A stretch of 64,000 nucleotides of DNA, from assembly GCF_022538185.1 (NCBI RefSeq), contig NZ_JAKYXC010000017.1:1-64000 (forward strand). Reading direction: 5' to 3'. The DNA is from Microbacterium sp. CFH 31415. GTDB lineage: Bacteria > Actinomycetota > Actinomycetes > Actinomycetales > Microbacteriaceae. Shown here in pieces: positions 40,450 to 50,778 of this stretch. The position numbers were made by a program, and so were the translations under genes. The notes under the pieces were generated by a model. That model was given only the letters and a program-made list of their open reading frames with translations. It searched no databases and had not been told where the DNA came from. The stretch's first letter is position 1, and every line of letters starts with the position of its first letter.

Positions 40450-41967
40450 TCAGCGTACGAACGGCGCGAGCCGTGCGGCGAGGTGCTCGCCGACCCGGGC
40501 ACGCACCGCGGTGCCGCCCTCCTCGTGCTGCTGCTCGAGGATCATCCCCTGCTCGTGGATCGCCGAGACCAGGTCGCCGCGGTCGTAGGGCACGAGCACG
40601 TCGATCTCGACAGCGGGAAGTGGCAGCGCCGCCTCGATCGCCGCACGCAGCTCGTCGATCCCCTCACCGGTGCGCGACGACGCGAAGAGCGCCTTCGGCT
40701 CGAGGCCGCGCAGCAGCAGGCGCTCGTCGTCACCGATCAGGTCGGCTTTGTTGAAGACGACGAGTTCCGGGATGTCGCGCCCGCCGACATCGCCGATGAC
40801 ATCGCGCACGGTCGCCAGCTGCGCAGCCGGGTCGGGGTGCGAGCCGTCGACGACGTGCACGATGACGTCGGCCTCGCCGACCTCCTCGAGCGTCGAGCGG
40901 AACGCCTCGACGAGCTGGTGCGGCAGGTTGCGCACGAACCCGACCGTGTCGGTGAGCGTGTAGACGCGGCCGTCGGTCGTCTCGGAGCGGCGGACCGTGG
41001 CATCGAGCGTCGCGAACAGAGCGTTCTCGACCAGCACGCCGGCGCTCGTGAGCCGGTTGAGCAGGCTCGACTTGCCGGCGTTGGTGTAGCCGGCGATCGC
41101 GACCGAGGGGATGGTGTGGCGCTTGCGCTCGGCGCGCTTGGCGTCGCGCGCGGGCGCGAACTCGCGGATCTGGCGGCGCAGCTGCGCCATCTTGGTGCGG
41201 ATGCGACGGCGGTCGAGTTCGATCTTCGTCTCACCGGGTCCGCGTGAGCCCATGCCGGCGCCGCCGGCGCCGACCTGGCCGCCGGCCTGGCGGCTCATCG
41301 AGTCTCCCCAACCACGCAGACGCGGCAGCAGGTACTCGAGCTGCGCGAGCTCGACCTGAGCCTTGCCCTCGCGGCTCTTGGCGTGCTGGCTGAAGATGTC
41401 GAGGATGACCGTGGTGCGGTCGATGACCTTGACCTTCACGACGTCCTCGAGCGCACGCCTCTGGCTGGGTGCCAGCTCGGTGTCGGCGATGACCGTGTCG
41501 GCACCCACGGCGGCGACGATGTCACGCAGCTCCTGGGCCTTGCCCCGGCCCACGTAGGTCGCGGGGTCGGGGTGCGGTCGCCGCTGCAGCACGCCGTCGA
41601 GCACGACGGCGCCGGCGGTCTCGGCGAGCGCGGCGAGCTCGCGCAGCGAGTTCTCGGCGTCCTCCTGCTCACCCTGCGCGTGCACGCCGACCAGCACGAC
41701 GTTCTCGAGTCGCAGCTGCCGGTACTCGACCTCGGTGACGTCCTCGAGCTCGGTGGACAGTCCGGGCACGCGGCGCAGTGCGGCGCGCTCCTCGCGATCC
41801 CACTGCTCGCCGTCGGTGTCGGCGGTGGCGACCGTCGCCTCGTCCTGGAGCGCCTGCGCGGCGCCGAACACACGCACCCCCGAGCGCGCTTCAGCGCGCG
41901 CCAGCACGCGATCCACCGGGTCCGCCGGCGTCTCATCCGTGCTCCGAGGTGTTGTCGTATCCGTCAT
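40450..41967 (-). CDS. hflX: GTPase HflX
   Basis: 505 aa ribosome-associated GTPase that splits stalled or heat-stressed ribosomes. The N-terminal HflX domain has VGRGKAQEL and VIADTELAPSQRR around 145-180, a linker GGQVGAGGAGMGSRGPGETK, then the G domain with P-loop GYTNAGKSS, switch DTVGFVRNLP and NKADL (NKxD). An acidic N-terminal extension of about 70 residues is typical of actinobacteria. GGAAGGA lies before the ATG. Divergent from the small methyltransferase. Confidence 0.95.
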   Translation of the reverse strand: MTDTTTPRSTDETPADPVDRVLARAEARSGVRVFGAAQALQDEATVATADTDGEQWDREERAALRRVPGLSTELEDVTEVEYRQLRLENVVLVGVHAQGEQEDAENSLRELAALAETAGAVVLDGVLQRRPHPDPATYVGRGKAQELRDIVAAVGADTVIADTELAPSQRRALEDVVKVKVIDRTTVILDIFSQHAKSREGKAQVELAQLEYLLPRLRGWGDSMSRQAGGQVGAGGAGMGSRGPGETKIELDRRRIRTKMAQLRRQIREFAPARDAKRAERKRHTIPSVAIAGYTNAGKSSLLNRLTSAGVLVENALFATLDATVRRSETTDGRVYTLTDTVGFVRNLPHQLVEAFRSTLEEVGEADVIVHVVDGSHPDPAAQLATVRDVIGDVGGRDIPELVVFNKADLIGDDERLLLRGLEPKALFASSRTGEGIDELRAAIEAALPLPAVEIDVLVPYDRGDLVSAIHEQGMILEQQHEEGGTAVRARVGEHLAARLAPFVR

Positions 41968-42058
41968 GTGTTCCTTCCGGGATGCCGTTTCCAGCGCTCA
42001 TCGGCCAGTTCGAGGCATCCGTGAATTCTAGTCTGGTCCTCCGCTAGGCTCGTCAGCC

Positions 42059-42700
42059 ATGGGCAGCGACCACTACTTCAGTGCCACGCCCGCCAGTCCA
42101 GAGAATCTTCGTCGCGTCCGCGTCACGCTCGCCGGCCGCGAGGTCGAGGTGACGACCGCGGGCGGCGTGTTCAGCCCCGACCATGTGGACTCGGGCACCG
42201 GTGTGCTGCTGTCGAACACGCCTCCGCCGCCACCCGGCGGGCACCTGCTCGATCTCGGGTCCGGTTGGGGACCGATCGCATTGAGCCTCGCGCTGGAGTC
42301 CCCGCACGCGACCGTGTGGGCCGTCGATGTGAACGAACGCGCTCTCGATCTGGTGCGACGCAACGCCGAGGCGCTGAGCCTCTCGAACATCAACGCCGCG
42401 CTGCCCGACGATGTTCCCGACGACGTCGCGTTCCGCACGATCCGCTCCAATCCGCCGATCCGCGTCGGCAAGCACGAGCTGCACGGCCTGCTCGAGCGCT
42501 GGATCCCCCGACTCGACGAGCGCGCCGACGCGTGGCTCGTCGTGCAGCGCAATCTGGGGTCCGACTCGCTGCAGCGCTGGCTCGCCGCGACCTTCGAGCG
42601 GGGCTACAGTGTGCAGCGCGCGGCGACCGGCCGCGGTTTCCGCGTGATCAAGGTGCGGCGCCACGGCTCGCCGCCGAGCGAGCCGATCGACCTGCCCTGA
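42059..42700 (+). CDS. RsmC-like class I SAM methyltransferase
   Basis: 213 aa, essentially one small Rossmann methyltransferase domain. The SAM loop DLGSGWG is at 65-71, an acidic VWAVDVNERA at 86-95 binds ribose, and the catalytic NPPIRVGK at 131-138 is the (N/D)PPY-type motif of rRNA guanine N2-methyltransferases such as RsmC. A TAGGCT -10 lies 8 nt before the ATG, suggesting a leaderless start. Its end is 6 nt from the convergent dapF stop. Confidence 0.88.
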   Translation: MGSDHYFSATPASPENLRRVRVTLAGREVEVTTAGGVFSPDHVDSGTGVLLSNTPPPPPGGHLLDLGSGWGPIALSLALESPHATVWAVDVNERALDLVRRNAEALSLSNINAALPDDVPDDVAFRTIRSNPPIRVGKHELHGLLERWIPRLDERADAWLVVQRNLGSDSLQRWLAATFERGYSVQRAATGRGFRVIKVRRHGSPPSEPIDLP

Positions 42701-42706
42701 ACCGCT

Positions 42707-43618
42707 TCAGGCGAGGGCGACCTCGCCCGAGTACACGAGCGTCGCCGGTCCGGAGAGCAGCACGTGCTGCTCGCCGTCGACATCCGGCCGCTGGATCGAG
42801 TGCTCGCGAAGCGAGTGTATCGAGATCATCCGCACCCCGAGAGTTCCCCCGGGCACCTCGACGGTCCAGTGGTCGGGAGCCGCAGGCCCCGCCCAGTGCC
42901 GCACCGCGAGCGCAGCGGCCGCGACGCCGGTGCCACAGCTGAGCGTCTCGCCCACGCCGCGCTCGAAGACACGCATGCGGATCGAGCCGACGCCGTCGCG
43001 CACGAGCGGGTCGCTCGGCACGACGAACTCGACGTTCGCGCCGTGCGGCGGCTCGGGGTGAAGCTGCGGGAGCACTCCGAGGTCGAGGGCCTCCAGCTCG
43101 CGATGGTCGGGCAGGGCCACCACGATGTGGGGGTTGCCGACGTCGACGCCGAGGCCCGGACGGGGCGCGCCGATGCCTCGCGCGCGGACGAGCACATCGT
43201 CCGATTCGATGCGCCACGGTCCGAGATCGACCTCGAAACCGAGGTCGCTGCGGGTGAGGGTCTTCACGCCGGCGCGTGTGGCGATCCGAAGCGGACCGTC
43301 GTCCAGCGACGCCCAGCCGACCTCGGCCAGATAGCGGGCGAACACGCGGATGCCGTTGCCGCACATCTCGGCGCGGGAACCGTCGGCGTTGCGGTAGTCC
43401 ATGAACCACTCGACACCGGACGCCGCAGCCTCGGCACCCTCATCGACGGCGGCAGCGCGCACGACGCGCAGGATCCCGTCGCCGCCGATGCCGAACCTTC
43501 GATCGCACAGCACGGCGACCTGGTCGTCGGAGAGATCGAGTTCACCGTCGCGATCGGGCACGATCACGAAGTCGTTGCCGGTGCCGTGACCCTTGGTGAA
43601 CGCGATAGTCTGCGGCAT
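42707..43618 (-). CDS. dapF: Diaminopimelate epimerase
   Basis: 303 aa; interconverts LL- and meso-DAP without cofactor. The two catalytic cysteines are C86 in AEMCGNG and C227 in TLSCGTG, each in one of the two pseudo-symmetric halves. GIGGDGIL near 43-50 is also conserved. meso-DAP serves lysine and, in many actinobacteria, peptidoglycan. dapA and dapB are at the right end of the window. Confidence 0.96.
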   Translation of the reverse strand: MPQTIAFTKGHGTGNDFVIVPDRDGELDLSDDQVAVLCDRRFGIGGDGILRVVRAAAVDEGAEAAASGVEWFMDYRNADGSRAEMCGNGIRVFARYLAEVGWASLDDGPLRIATRAGVKTLTRSDLGFEVDLGPWRIESDDVLVRARGIGAPRPGLGVDVGNPHIVVALPDHRELEALDLGVLPQLHPEPPHGANVEFVVPSDPLVRDGVGSIRMRVFERGVGETLSCGTGVAAAALAVRHWAGPAAPDHWTVEVPGGTLGVRMISIHSLREHSIQRPDVDGEQHVLLSGPATLVYSGEVALA

Positions 43619-43648
43619 CGTGCCAGTCTATGGGCGCGCAGCTGCGGT

Positions 43649-44071
43649 TCAGTCGGCGATGAGGCGCTTTCCCGTCGCCCAGGTCTCGAACGTCTCGAAG
43701 CCGAGCGCCTCGTAGAAGCCCTGCGCGATGTCGTTGTCGGGCCGCACCATGAGCTGCACCTTAGGGCATCCCATGTCGAGCAGCAGCGCCTCCGCCCGCT
43801 CCACGAGCGAACGCGCGATGCCCTGCCCGCGCCGGGCCGGATCGCTCGCGAGGTAGTAGAGCCAGCCGCGGTGTCCGTCGTAGCCGGCCATCACGGTGCC
43901 GACCATGTCGGCGCCGTCGACTGCGACGAGGAACAGCTCGGGCTGGACCTTCAGCTTGCGGCTGATGTCCTGGTACGGGTTGTTCCACGGCCGGGTGAGT
44001 TTCGTCGCCTGCCACAGCGAGACGACTGCTTCGGTGTCGGGAAGTTGGAAGGCCCGGATCGCGACAGTCAT
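43649..44071 (-). CDS. GNAT family acetyltransferase
   Basis: 140 aa. A typical GNAT module: [16 protein letters not shown] at the start, [24 protein letters not shown] (about 76-99, acetyl-CoA pyrophosphate loop R-RGQGIA), and a terminal [10 protein letters not shown]. Substrate unknown. Its start overlaps the miaA stop by 4 bp (ATGA), so it is in the miaB-miaA unit. Confidence 0.85.
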   Translation of the reverse strand: MTVAIRAFQLPDTEAVVSLWQATKLTRPWNNPYQDISRKLKVQPELFLVAVDGADMVGTVMAGYDGHRGWLYYLASDPARRGQGIARSLVERAEALLLDMGCPKVQLMVRPDNDIAQGFYEALGFETFETWATGKRLIAD

Positions 44072-45003
44072 GCTGTCGAGTCTGCCAGGTCCGCGGCATT
44101 CGCTCCCGGAGTCGTCCACAAGACGCCGGCATAGCGCCTGAACCACGAGACCTGCCGACGCGCGTAGCGGCGCGTGAGCGCCTGCGTCTCGGCGATCGCC
44201 TCGGCCTCGGTCATCCCACCCTGCAGCTGGGTCAAAGCCTGCGCGTAGCCGATCGCCCGTCGTGCCGTGACGCCGCGCTCGAGCCCGGCATCGCGCAGCG
44301 ACTCGACCTCCGCGAGGAGGCCGTCGCGCCACATCCCCAGCACCCGCTCGTCGAGGCGTGCGACGAGTTCGTCGCGGGGAACGGCGACGCCGATGATCAC
44401 GGTGTCCTCGCGCCAGAGGACGGGCTCGTCAGGCAGCGCAGCGCCGTGCGTGCGCTCCCCCATCTCGAGGACCTCCAGCGCGCGGACGATCCTGCGCCCG
44501 TTGCGGGGGTCGACGCGTTCCGCCGTGGCCGCGTCGAGTTCGCGCAGCCGGGCGAACAGCGCTCCCGGGCCCTGCGCCTCGAGCTCGGCCTCGAGACGCT
44601 CGCGCACGGCCCGGTCCCGCGGTGGGAACCGGAAGTCGAACAGCACGCTCGAGACGTACAGGCCAGAGCCGCCGACCAGGACGGCGTCGGCACCGCGGCC
44701 GTGGATCTCGTCGATCGCGGCTCGGGCCGTCGTCTGATACCAGGCGACCGCCGCGTCCTCGGTCGGATCGAGGGCGTCGAAGAGGTGATGAGGGATGCCG
44801 CGCCGCTCCGATTCCGGCAGCTTGGCGGTGCCGATGTCCATGCCGCGGTACAGCTGCATCGCGTCGGCATTGACGATCTCGGCTCGACCGCCGCGTGCGA
44901 CGATCGCCTCGGCGAGGTCGAGCGACAGCGAGGTCTTGCCCGTTCCCGTCGCGCCGACGACCGCCCACAGGCGCGGCGCGCGGGGGCGCGTGGCGGCGGT
45001 CAC
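44068..45003 (-). CDS. miaA: tRNA dimethylallyltransferase
   Basis: 311 aa; adds dimethylallyl to A37 of tRNAs reading U-initial codons. The P-loop is GATGTGKTS (17-25), followed by [17 protein letters not shown] (44-60), the tRNA- and substrate-binding DFRFPP segment, and RRIVRALEV. The GTG start overlaps the miaB stop by 4 bp. MiaB then thiomethylates the product. Confidence 0.95.
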   Translation of the reverse strand: MTAATRPRAPRLWAVVGATGTGKTSLSLDLAEAIVARGGRAEIVNADAMQLYRGMDIGTAKLPESERRGIPHHLFDALDPTEDAAVAWYQTTARAAIDEIHGRGADAVLVGGSGLYVSSVLFDFRFPPRDRAVRERLEAELEAQGPGALFARLRELDAATAERVDPRNGRRIVRALEVLEMGERTHGAALPDEPVLWREDTVIIGVAVPRDELVARLDERVLGMWRDGLLAEVESLRDAGLERGVTARRAIGYAQALTQLQGGMTEAEAIAETQALTRRYARRQVSWFRRYAGVLWTTPGANAADLADSTA

Positions 45004-46562
45004 ACTCCGATGCGCAGCGTCGGAAGCCCCAGCGAGACGGCGCGCGGCGCGCCGGTCTCGCCGGCGGGAGCCGGGACACCGCACGACTCGGCCTGCGTGC
45101 GGTCCCACGCGTCGCCGGAGCGCGTGCGCCGGATGCGCAGCGGCGCCCCGTCGGGGCTGTCGGCGAGCAGGTGGAAGGGCGCGGCGTGCGTCACGACCAC
45201 CGAGACGACGTCGCCTGGACGCGGGAGGTCGGATCCCTCGGGCACCTCGAAGTGCACGAGCCGGTTGTCTTCGGCGCGGCCGGTGAGGCGGTGGGTCGCG
45301 GCATCCTTCTTGCCTTCGCCGGTCGAGACGAGCACCTGCAGCCCGCGCCCCACCTGCTTCTGGTTCTCCTCGAGCGAGATGCGCTCCTGCAACGCGACGA
45401 GTCGCTCGTAGCGCTCCTGAACGACGGCCTTCGGCACCTGGTCGGGCATGGTCGCGGCCGGGGTGCCCTCGCGGATCGAGTACTGGAACGTGAACGCGCT
45501 CGCGAACCGCGCCTGCTCGACGACCCGCATGGTGTCTTCGAAGTCCTCGTCGGTCTCGCCCGGGAAGCCGACGATGATGTCGGTCGAGATGGCCGCGTTC
45601 GGGATGCGCGCGCGCACTCGGTCGAGGATGCCGAGGAACCTCTCGCTGCGGTACGAGCGGCGCATGGCCTTCAGGATGCGGTCGCTGCCCGACTGGAGCG
45701 GCATGTGCAGCTGCGGCATGACGGCGGGCGTCTCGGCCATCGCGTCGATGACGTCGTCGGTGAAGGCTGCGGGATGAGGACTGGTGAAGCGGATGCGCTC
45801 GAGGCCACGGATCTCGCCGGCCGCGCGCAGCAGCTTGCCGAACGCCTGACGGTCTCCGAACTCCACCCCGTACGAATTGACGTTCTGGCCGAGAAGGGTG
45901 ACCTCCATCGCGCCGTCTTCGACGAGGAGACGGATCTCGTTGAGGATGTCGCCGGGGCGACGGTCCTTCTCCTTGCCGCGGAGGCTCGGCACTATGCAGA
46001 ACGTGCAGGTGTTGTTGCACCCGACGGAGATCGACACCCAGCCGCTGTAGACGCTGTCGCGCTTGGCGGGGAGGGTCGACGGGAAGATCTCGAGCGACTC
46101 GAGGATCTCGAGCTCGGCCTCGCCGTTGTGACGGGCGCGCTCGAGCAGGCTCGGGAGCGACCCCATGTTGTGCGTGCCGAAGACGACATCGACCCACGGC
46201 GCCTTCTCCTGGACCGTGTCTTTGTCCATCTGGGCGAGGCAGCCGCCGACGGCGATCTGCATCCCCTCGTGCTTGTCTTTGCGCGACTTCAGGTGGCCGA
46301 GCGTCCCGTAGAGCTTGCCGGCCGCGTTGTCACGCACCGCACAGGTGTTGATGACGACGACGTCGGCTTCCTCGCCGACCTCGGCGCGCACGTAACCCGC
46401 GCTCTCGAGCGAGCCGGAGAGCCGCTCGGAATCGTGCACGTTCATCTGGCAGCCGAAGGTGCGCACTTCATAGGTGCGGGCCTTGCCGTCGGCGTCGCGC
46501 GCCGCGTCGGAGGGCGCGATGAGGGTCGGGAGTGGGGACGGCATGGTCATGATGCGTGCCAT
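45000..46562 (-). CDS. miaB: tRNA-2-methylthio-N6-dimethylallyladenosine synthase
   Basis: 520 aa radical-SAM methylthiotransferase. The UPF0004 domain holds C38, C74 and C108 for the auxiliary cluster, the SAM cluster is C182-x3-C186-x2-C189 in [10 protein letters not shown], and a C-terminal TRAM region lies near 395-460. It is longer than E. coli MiaB because of a C-terminal extension rich in Pro and Arg. The exact start is unsure: ATGs at 46562, 46550 and 46544 all lack a good ribosome site. Confidence 0.95.
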   Translation of the reverse strand: MARIMTMPSPLPTLIAPSDAARDADGKARTYEVRTFGCQMNVHDSERLSGSLESAGYVRAEVGEEADVVVINTCAVRDNAAGKLYGTLGHLKSRKDKHEGMQIAVGGCLAQMDKDTVQEKAPWVDVVFGTHNMGSLPSLLERARHNGEAELEILESLEIFPSTLPAKRDSVYSGWVSISVGCNNTCTFCIVPSLRGKEKDRRPGDILNEIRLLVEDGAMEVTLLGQNVNSYGVEFGDRQAFGKLLRAAGEIRGLERIRFTSPHPAAFTDDVIDAMAETPAVMPQLHMPLQSGSDRILKAMRRSYRSERFLGILDRVRARIPNAAISTDIIVGFPGETDEDFEDTMRVVEQARFASAFTFQYSIREGTPAATMPDQVPKAVVQERYERLVALQERISLEENQKQVGRGLQVLVSTGEGKKDAATHRLTGRAEDNRLVHFEVPEGSDLPRPGDVVSVVVTHAAPFHLLADSPDGAPLRIRRTRSGDAWDRTQAESCGVPAPAGETGAPRAVSLGLPTLRIGV

Positions 46563-46610
46563 TCTACGATCCGCCGATGGGAGGCCGTCCCGTCCGGTCG
46601 GTGCGCGGCC

Positions 46611-47489
46611 TCAGCGAATGCGTCGGCGCATGCGTCCGGCGGACACCGCCGTGCACACGACCGAGATTCCGATCAGGACGACGATCACGACCCATCCGGG
46701 GACCTCCCAGTCCCCGATGGAGAGATCCAGCCCGTACATGGCACGCAGCGGTTCCTCCGCACCGGGGGCATCGGCGGTGATCACGGCCAGCGTCTCGTCT
46801 GAGAACTCTCGGCGCAGCAGCATTCCCGCCTGCGCGAACGGCAGCGCCGCAACCACGTTGGCGACGCCCTCGGGGAAGACTCCGATCGGGATGTATGCCG
46901 CGGCGATGAAACCGAGCACCGTGCCGACGATCGTGGCGAGCCCCGAAAACGCACCGTTGGTACGGACGAACGACACGATGAGTGCCGAGAACGCCGTGAA
47001 GGCGACGCACGAGAGCGCGACGATCGCAAAGCTGCGCGCGATGGCTGCGGCGCCGAGCCACGTCCCGCGCAGCACCCCGAGGTAGAGGATGCTGATCACC
47101 AGGACGAACACCGACAGCACGAGCGCGACGGCCACAGCGGACAGGAGGTAGCCGAGCACGAACTGACTGGGCCGGAGCGGCGAAACGAGGAAGTCGCGGA
47201 ACCGGCCGGACTGGTCATCGTCGACGAGCACCGCGAGGCCGCCGAGGCCCGTCGTCACGGTCGTGATGAGAAGGATGCCCGCGAACATCCAGCTGTCGAC
47301 GAAGGCCTGCACGTCGGCCGTCGACGCCCCGGGCAGCGAGTCGGCGAGTCCTGCAGTCTGGAGGTTGCCGAGGAACAGCGTGTAGAGGCCGAACAGGATG
47401 ACCGCGCCCAGGAGCGAGAAGAACACGTTCAGGCGATCTCGGAAGAAGAGCCGAAGGTTGCGGTGGACGATCGCCCATACGACGCTCAT
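46611..47489 (-). CDS. ABC-2 type exporter permease
   Basis: 292 aa with six predicted helices: about 21-41, 68-88, 110-132, 147-168, 178-202 and 258-280. It starts with SVVWAIVHRNLRLFFRDRLNVFFSLLG, the ABC-2 form of DrrB- and YhhJ-like permeases. Cargo unknown; drugs or lipids are typical. It overlaps the ATPase gene stop by 4 bp. The pair stands between recX and miaB, interrupting the usual neighbours. Confidence 0.88.
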   Translation of the reverse strand: MSVVWAIVHRNLRLFFRDRLNVFFSLLGAVILFGLYTLFLGNLQTAGLADSLPGASTADVQAFVDSWMFAGILLITTVTTGLGGLAVLVDDDQSGRFRDFLVSPLRPSQFVLGYLLSAVAVALVLSVFVLVISILYLGVLRGTWLGAAAIARSFAIVALSCVAFTAFSALIVSFVRTNGAFSGLATIVGTVLGFIAAAYIPIGVFPEGVANVVAALPFAQAGMLLRREFSDETLAVITADAPGAEEPLRAMYGLDLSIGDWEVPGWVVIVVLIGISVVCTAVSAGRMRRRIR

Positions 47490-48406
47490 GCCGCGTCCCC
47501 TCCCGCGGTCGACTTTCCCGTCAGCGTCAGGAAGACGTCGTCCATGCGGCCGTGCCGGAACTCGAAGTCGCGGACTCGGTCACCGTGGGCGGCGAGCAGG
47601 GCGCGGGCCACATCGGCATCGGGGACGCCGATCACCACGACATCGCGGTGACGGACGGGCTCGGCGCCGGCCGCGCGTGCTGATGCGACCAGCGCTTCGG
47701 GATCGTTCGTGGTGATGCTCAGGATGCTGCGGCTGTGGCGAGCCCGCAGTCGCGAGGGGGTGTCGTCGGCGACGATACGGCCCTCGTCGATGATGCAGAC
47801 GCGCGCCGCCTCTTCGGTCTCTTCGAGATAGTGCGTGGTCAGGAAGATGGTGAGATCGCCACGGGCGCTCAGCTCATGGAGCGTCCGCCAGACGAGCGCA
47901 CGACTGCCGGGGTCGAGCCCCGCGGTGGGCTCGTCGAGGAACAGCACCGCGGGCTCGTGGAGGAGCGCGCGTGCGATGTCGACGCGCCGGCGCTGGCCAC
48001 CGGACAGCCGCCCGTACCGCTGATCGAGGAATCCATCGAGCCCGATGAGAGCGGATACGTAGCCGATCCGGGTGTCGAGCGGCTCGCGCGCGATGCGCGA
48101 CAGGCGCCCGCGCAGCCGCAGATTCTCTCGGGCGGTCAGCAGCGGATCGAGCAGCGACTCCTGGAAGACGACGCCGATCGACTCACGCACGCGGTCGCCT
48201 TCACGGCGTACGTCGTAGCCGTTCACGACGACGGTCCCCGCGTCGAAGGGGAGCACCGTCGTGAGGCATCCGATCGTTGTCGACTTGCCCGCGCCGTTCG
48301 TGCCGACGAACGCGAAGACCCCGCCGTCCGCCACCGAGAACGAGATGTCGTCGACGGCGACCTTCTCGCGGTAGCGCTTGGTCAGGCCGCGGACCTCGAC
48401 CGCCAT
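47486..48406 (-). CDS. ABC-2 exporter ATP-binding protein (DrrA-like)
   Basis: 306 aa. Walker A GTNGAGKST near 38-46, Q-loop VFQESLLDP, signature LSGGQRRR near 133-140, Walker B LFLDEPTAGLD near 156-166, the H-loop FLTTHYLEE, and a C-terminal DrrA-like extension (about 220-306). The start MAVEVRGLTKRY (48404-48406) is preferred over an upstream in-frame ATG. It forms an exporter with the permease overlapping its end. Confidence 0.9.
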   Translation of the reverse strand: MAVEVRGLTKRYREKVAVDDISFSVADGGVFAFVGTNGAGKSTTIGCLTTVLPFDAGTVVVNGYDVRREGDRVRESIGVVFQESLLDPLLTARENLRLRGRLSRIAREPLDTRIGYVSALIGLDGFLDQRYGRLSGGQRRRVDIARALLHEPAVLFLDEPTAGLDPGSRALVWRTLHELSARGDLTIFLTTHYLEETEEAARVCIIDEGRIVADDTPSRLRARHSRSILSITTNDPEALVASARAAGAEPVRHRDVVVIGVPDADVARALLAAHGDRVRDFEFRHGRMDDVFLTLTGKSTAGGDAA

Positions 48407-48448
48407 GCCGACTCCCTCCGCCTCCGGTCCGAACATACCGTCATCCCG

Positions 48449-48489
48449 CTCCGGCCCGTGCCCGGAGTGTGCGTTGCCCTCGCGAGGGC
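48449..48489 (-). terminator. recX: Paired hairpins after recX
   Basis: On the minus strand the perfect palindrome GCCCTCGCGAGGGC (48476-48489) lies 15 nt past the recX stop, followed by a second 6-bp hairpin, CTCCGG/CCGGAG (48449-48467). Together they could end the recA-recX transcript before the exporter genes. There is no T-tract. Confidence 0.45.
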
Positions 48490-48504
48490 GCCGCGTCGGC
48501 CCGC

Positions 48505-49236
48505 TCAGCGGAAGCGAACGCCGCGCGACCCGCCAGGAGCGTCGTCGAGCGCCGCACGCGCGGCGGACAGCGCGATCGAGCCGCCGTACCCGCGCCGTGC
48601 AAGCTGACCGGTCAGCCGCCGCACGGCGGTGTCGCGGTCGAGGCCCTGCAGCGACCGCGCCTTGCCGCGCGCGAACTCGAGCGCGCGTTCGAAGTCATCG
48701 TCGGGCAGCGACGACAGCGCCGCGTCTGCGACATCGCGCGGGATGCCCCGCTTCGCGAGCGTCTGCGCGATCGCCTGCCGACCCTGGCCCTTGCGCTCGG
48801 CGCCGGCATGGACCAACTGCTCGGCCAGCGCTCCGTCATCGAGGTAGCCGTACTCGTCCATCAGCGCGATCAGGTGCTCGACCGCATCGGGGCGGAGGGA
48901 GTACTCACGCAGGACTCCTCGGGCCTCCGAGACCGACAGCGACCGGGTGCGCAGCTTCTTCAGCAGCGCCTTCTCGGCGAGCTCGACTTCGCCCGCGCCA
49001 GCACGGTCATCCGCCTGGTCGAGCTGGGGTCGGTCGTCGGCCCATGTCGGGTGCCACGCCTCGGGATCATCCCCGACAATGTCGTCGGCATCTCGCTCAG
49101 CGGCCACGATATCGTCGCGCTCTGTGGCGTCGGTCGCCGAGGCTTCCGAGCGCGTAGGGGCGGAAGGCGGCGGCCCGCCGAACAGCGGGATCACGGGGGC
49201 GAGCGTCTCGTGCTCGCCCCCGTCATCGTGACGCAT
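48505..49236 (-). CDS. recX: Regulatory protein RecX
   Basis: 243 aa. A 75-residue variable acidic N-terminus precedes three tandem three-helix RecX repeats with ALLKKLRTRSLSVSEARGVL, IALMDEYGYLDDGALAEQLVHA and TLAKRGIPRDVADAAL. RecX inhibits RecA filament growth. Its ATG is one base beyond the recA stop, so translation is probably coupled. Confidence 0.92.
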   Translation of the reverse strand: MRHDDGGEHETLAPVIPLFGGPPPSAPTRSEASATDATERDDIVAAERDADDIVGDDPEAWHPTWADDRPQLDQADDRAGAGEVELAEKALLKKLRTRSLSVSEARGVLREYSLRPDAVEHLIALMDEYGYLDDGALAEQLVHAGAERKGQGRQAIAQTLAKRGIPRDVADAALSSLPDDDFERALEFARGKARSLQGLDRDTAVRRLTGQLARRGYGGSIALSAARAALDDAPGGSRGVRFR

Positions 49237-49237
49237 G

Positions 49238-50287
49238 TCAGGCCGGACGGCGCGCGGCCAGATCGTCAGCCGGCGCCTCGACGGCCTTCGGCTGGCCGAT
49301 GCCGAGCTTCGCCTTGATCTTCGACTCGATCTCGGCCGCAGTGTCGGCATTCTTGATCAGGAAGTTACGGGCGTTCTCCTTGCCCTGACCGAGCTGCTCG
49401 CCGTCATAGGTGTACCAGGCACCCGACTTCTTGACGATGCCGTGCTCGACCCCGAAGTCGATGAGGCTGCCTTCCCTCGAGATGCCGACGCCGTAGAGGA
49501 TGTCGAACTCGGCCTGCTTGAACGGCGGGGCCATCTTGTTCTTGACGACCTTGACGCGCGTGCGGTTTCCGACTGCGTCGGTGCCGTCCTTCAGGGTCTC
49601 GATGCGGCGGATGTCGAGGCGGACCGAAGCGTAGAACTTCAGCGCCTTTCCACCGGCGGTGGTCTCGGGCGAGCCGAAGAAGACGCCGATCTTCTCACGC
49701 AGCTGGTTGATGAAGATCATGGTGGTGTTGGTCTGGTTGAGACCACCGGTGAGCTTGCGGAGCGCCTGCGACATGAGACGCGCCTGCAGACCGACGTGGG
49801 AGTCACCCATCTCGCCCTCGATCTCGGCCTTCGGCACCAGGGCTGCGACGGAGTCGATCACGACGAGGTCGATCGCACCCGAGCGCACGAGCATGTCCGC
49901 GATCTCGAGCGCCTGCTCACCCGTGTCGGGCTGCGACACGAGCAGCGAGTCGATGTCGACGCCGAGCTTCTGCGCGTAGTCGGGGTCGAGCGCGTGCTCA
50001 GCGTCGATGAAGGCGGCGATGCCGCCGGCACGCTGCACGTTCGCGATGGCGTGAAGCGTGAGCGTCGTCTTACCCGACGACTCCGGGCCGTAGATCTCAA
50101 TGATGCGGCCGCGGGGAAGCCCGCCGATGCCGAGGGCGACGTCGAGGGCGATCGACCCGGTGGGGACGACCTCGACGGGAGCGCGCTCGTCGCTGCCCAG
50201 CCGCATGACCGAGCCCTTTCCGAACTGCCGGTCGATCTGGGCGAGGGCGGACTCGAGGGCCTTCTCGCGGTCAACTGCTGAGGGCAT
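49238..50287 (-). CDS. recA: Recombinase RecA
   Basis: 349 aa; strand-exchange ATPase and LexA co-protease. P-loop GPESSGKTT at 67-75, [26 protein letters not shown] with loop L1 around 138-163, and [19 protein letters not shown] with L2 around 192-210. A C-terminal domain follows and no intein interrupts the gene. The ATG at 50287 follows a weak GAAAG site. A LexA-type operator lies at 50485-50500. Confidence 0.97.
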   Translation of the reverse strand: MPSAVDREKALESALAQIDRQFGKGSVMRLGSDERAPVEVVPTGSIALDVALGIGGLPRGRIIEIYGPESSGKTTLTLHAIANVQRAGGIAAFIDAEHALDPDYAQKLGVDIDSLLVSQPDTGEQALEIADMLVRSGAIDLVVIDSVAALVPKAEIEGEMGDSHVGLQARLMSQALRKLTGGLNQTNTTMIFINQLREKIGVFFGSPETTAGGKALKFYASVRLDIRRIETLKDGTDAVGNRTRVKVVKNKMAPPFKQAEFDILYGVGISREGSLIDFGVEHGIVKKSGAWYTYDGEQLGQGKENARNFLIKNADTAAEIESKIKAKLGIGQPKAVEAPADDLAARRPA

Positions 50288-50438
50288 GACGTGCTCTTTC
50301 TGCTCGCGTTCCGTCGCCTGTAGGCTGTCGCGCTCCGGCCCCGGTGGGACGGATGCTGCGACAAGGCGTGAGGTGTCGTTCGACGGTGTTCACGCTAGGG
50401 CTGGGCTCCGACATCCGTCTTCGCTCGTCCGCCGACGT

Positions 50439-50500
50439 GAACAGACATCCTTCGACACCTGCTGTGCAGGAGCCTACGCCGGTATCGAACAGACATTCGA
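50439..50500 (-). promoter_or_regulatory. recA: recA control region with LexA-type operator
   Basis: TCGAAC-AGAC-ATTCGA (50485-50500) is one base off the actinobacterial SOS box TCGAAC-N4-GTTCGA. The decamer GAACAGACAT recurs 48 bp away (50439-50448), followed by TTCGA, so a second degenerate site is possible. A 5-bp hairpin (50458-50470) lies between them. A TAGCGT -10-like hexamer occurs at 50392-50397, closer to the gene. The start site is not fixed. Confidence 0.65.
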
Positions 50501-50532
50501 CAACACGCCGCGAAGCGTGGTGCCCGCGCAGG

Positions 50533-50757
50533 TCAGCGGCGCTTGGGCTCGAGGCGTCCGACTCCGTAACGGCGATCGGCGGGCACGTCCGTCTCCTCGC
50601 ACAGGGCGAGCCAGACCTCGCGCGGCGGCACACCGGCGGCGAGAGCCTCCGCTGCCGTGCGCGAGCCGACGCCGGAGAGCACCAGATCCGCGATCAGTGC
50701 GCTCCCCCGGCTGCCGAACTCATCGCGCACGGCGCGTTCGAACTCACTGCGCCTCAT
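50533..50757 (-). CDS. DUF3046 domain protein
   Basis: 74 aa. MRRSEFERAVRDEFGSRGSALIADLVL with PREVWLALCEETDVP is the DUF3046 signature, a small helical protein beside recA in most actinobacteria. It has no known function; linkage hints at DNA repair. The gene ends 245 nt before recA, outside the SOS region. Confidence 0.9.
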   Translation of the reverse strand: MRRSEFERAVRDEFGSRGSALIADLVLSGVGSRTAAEALAAGVPPREVWLALCEETDVPADRRYGVGRLEPKRR

Positions 50758-50778
50758 GCGTCGGGGAATCCGCAGCGC

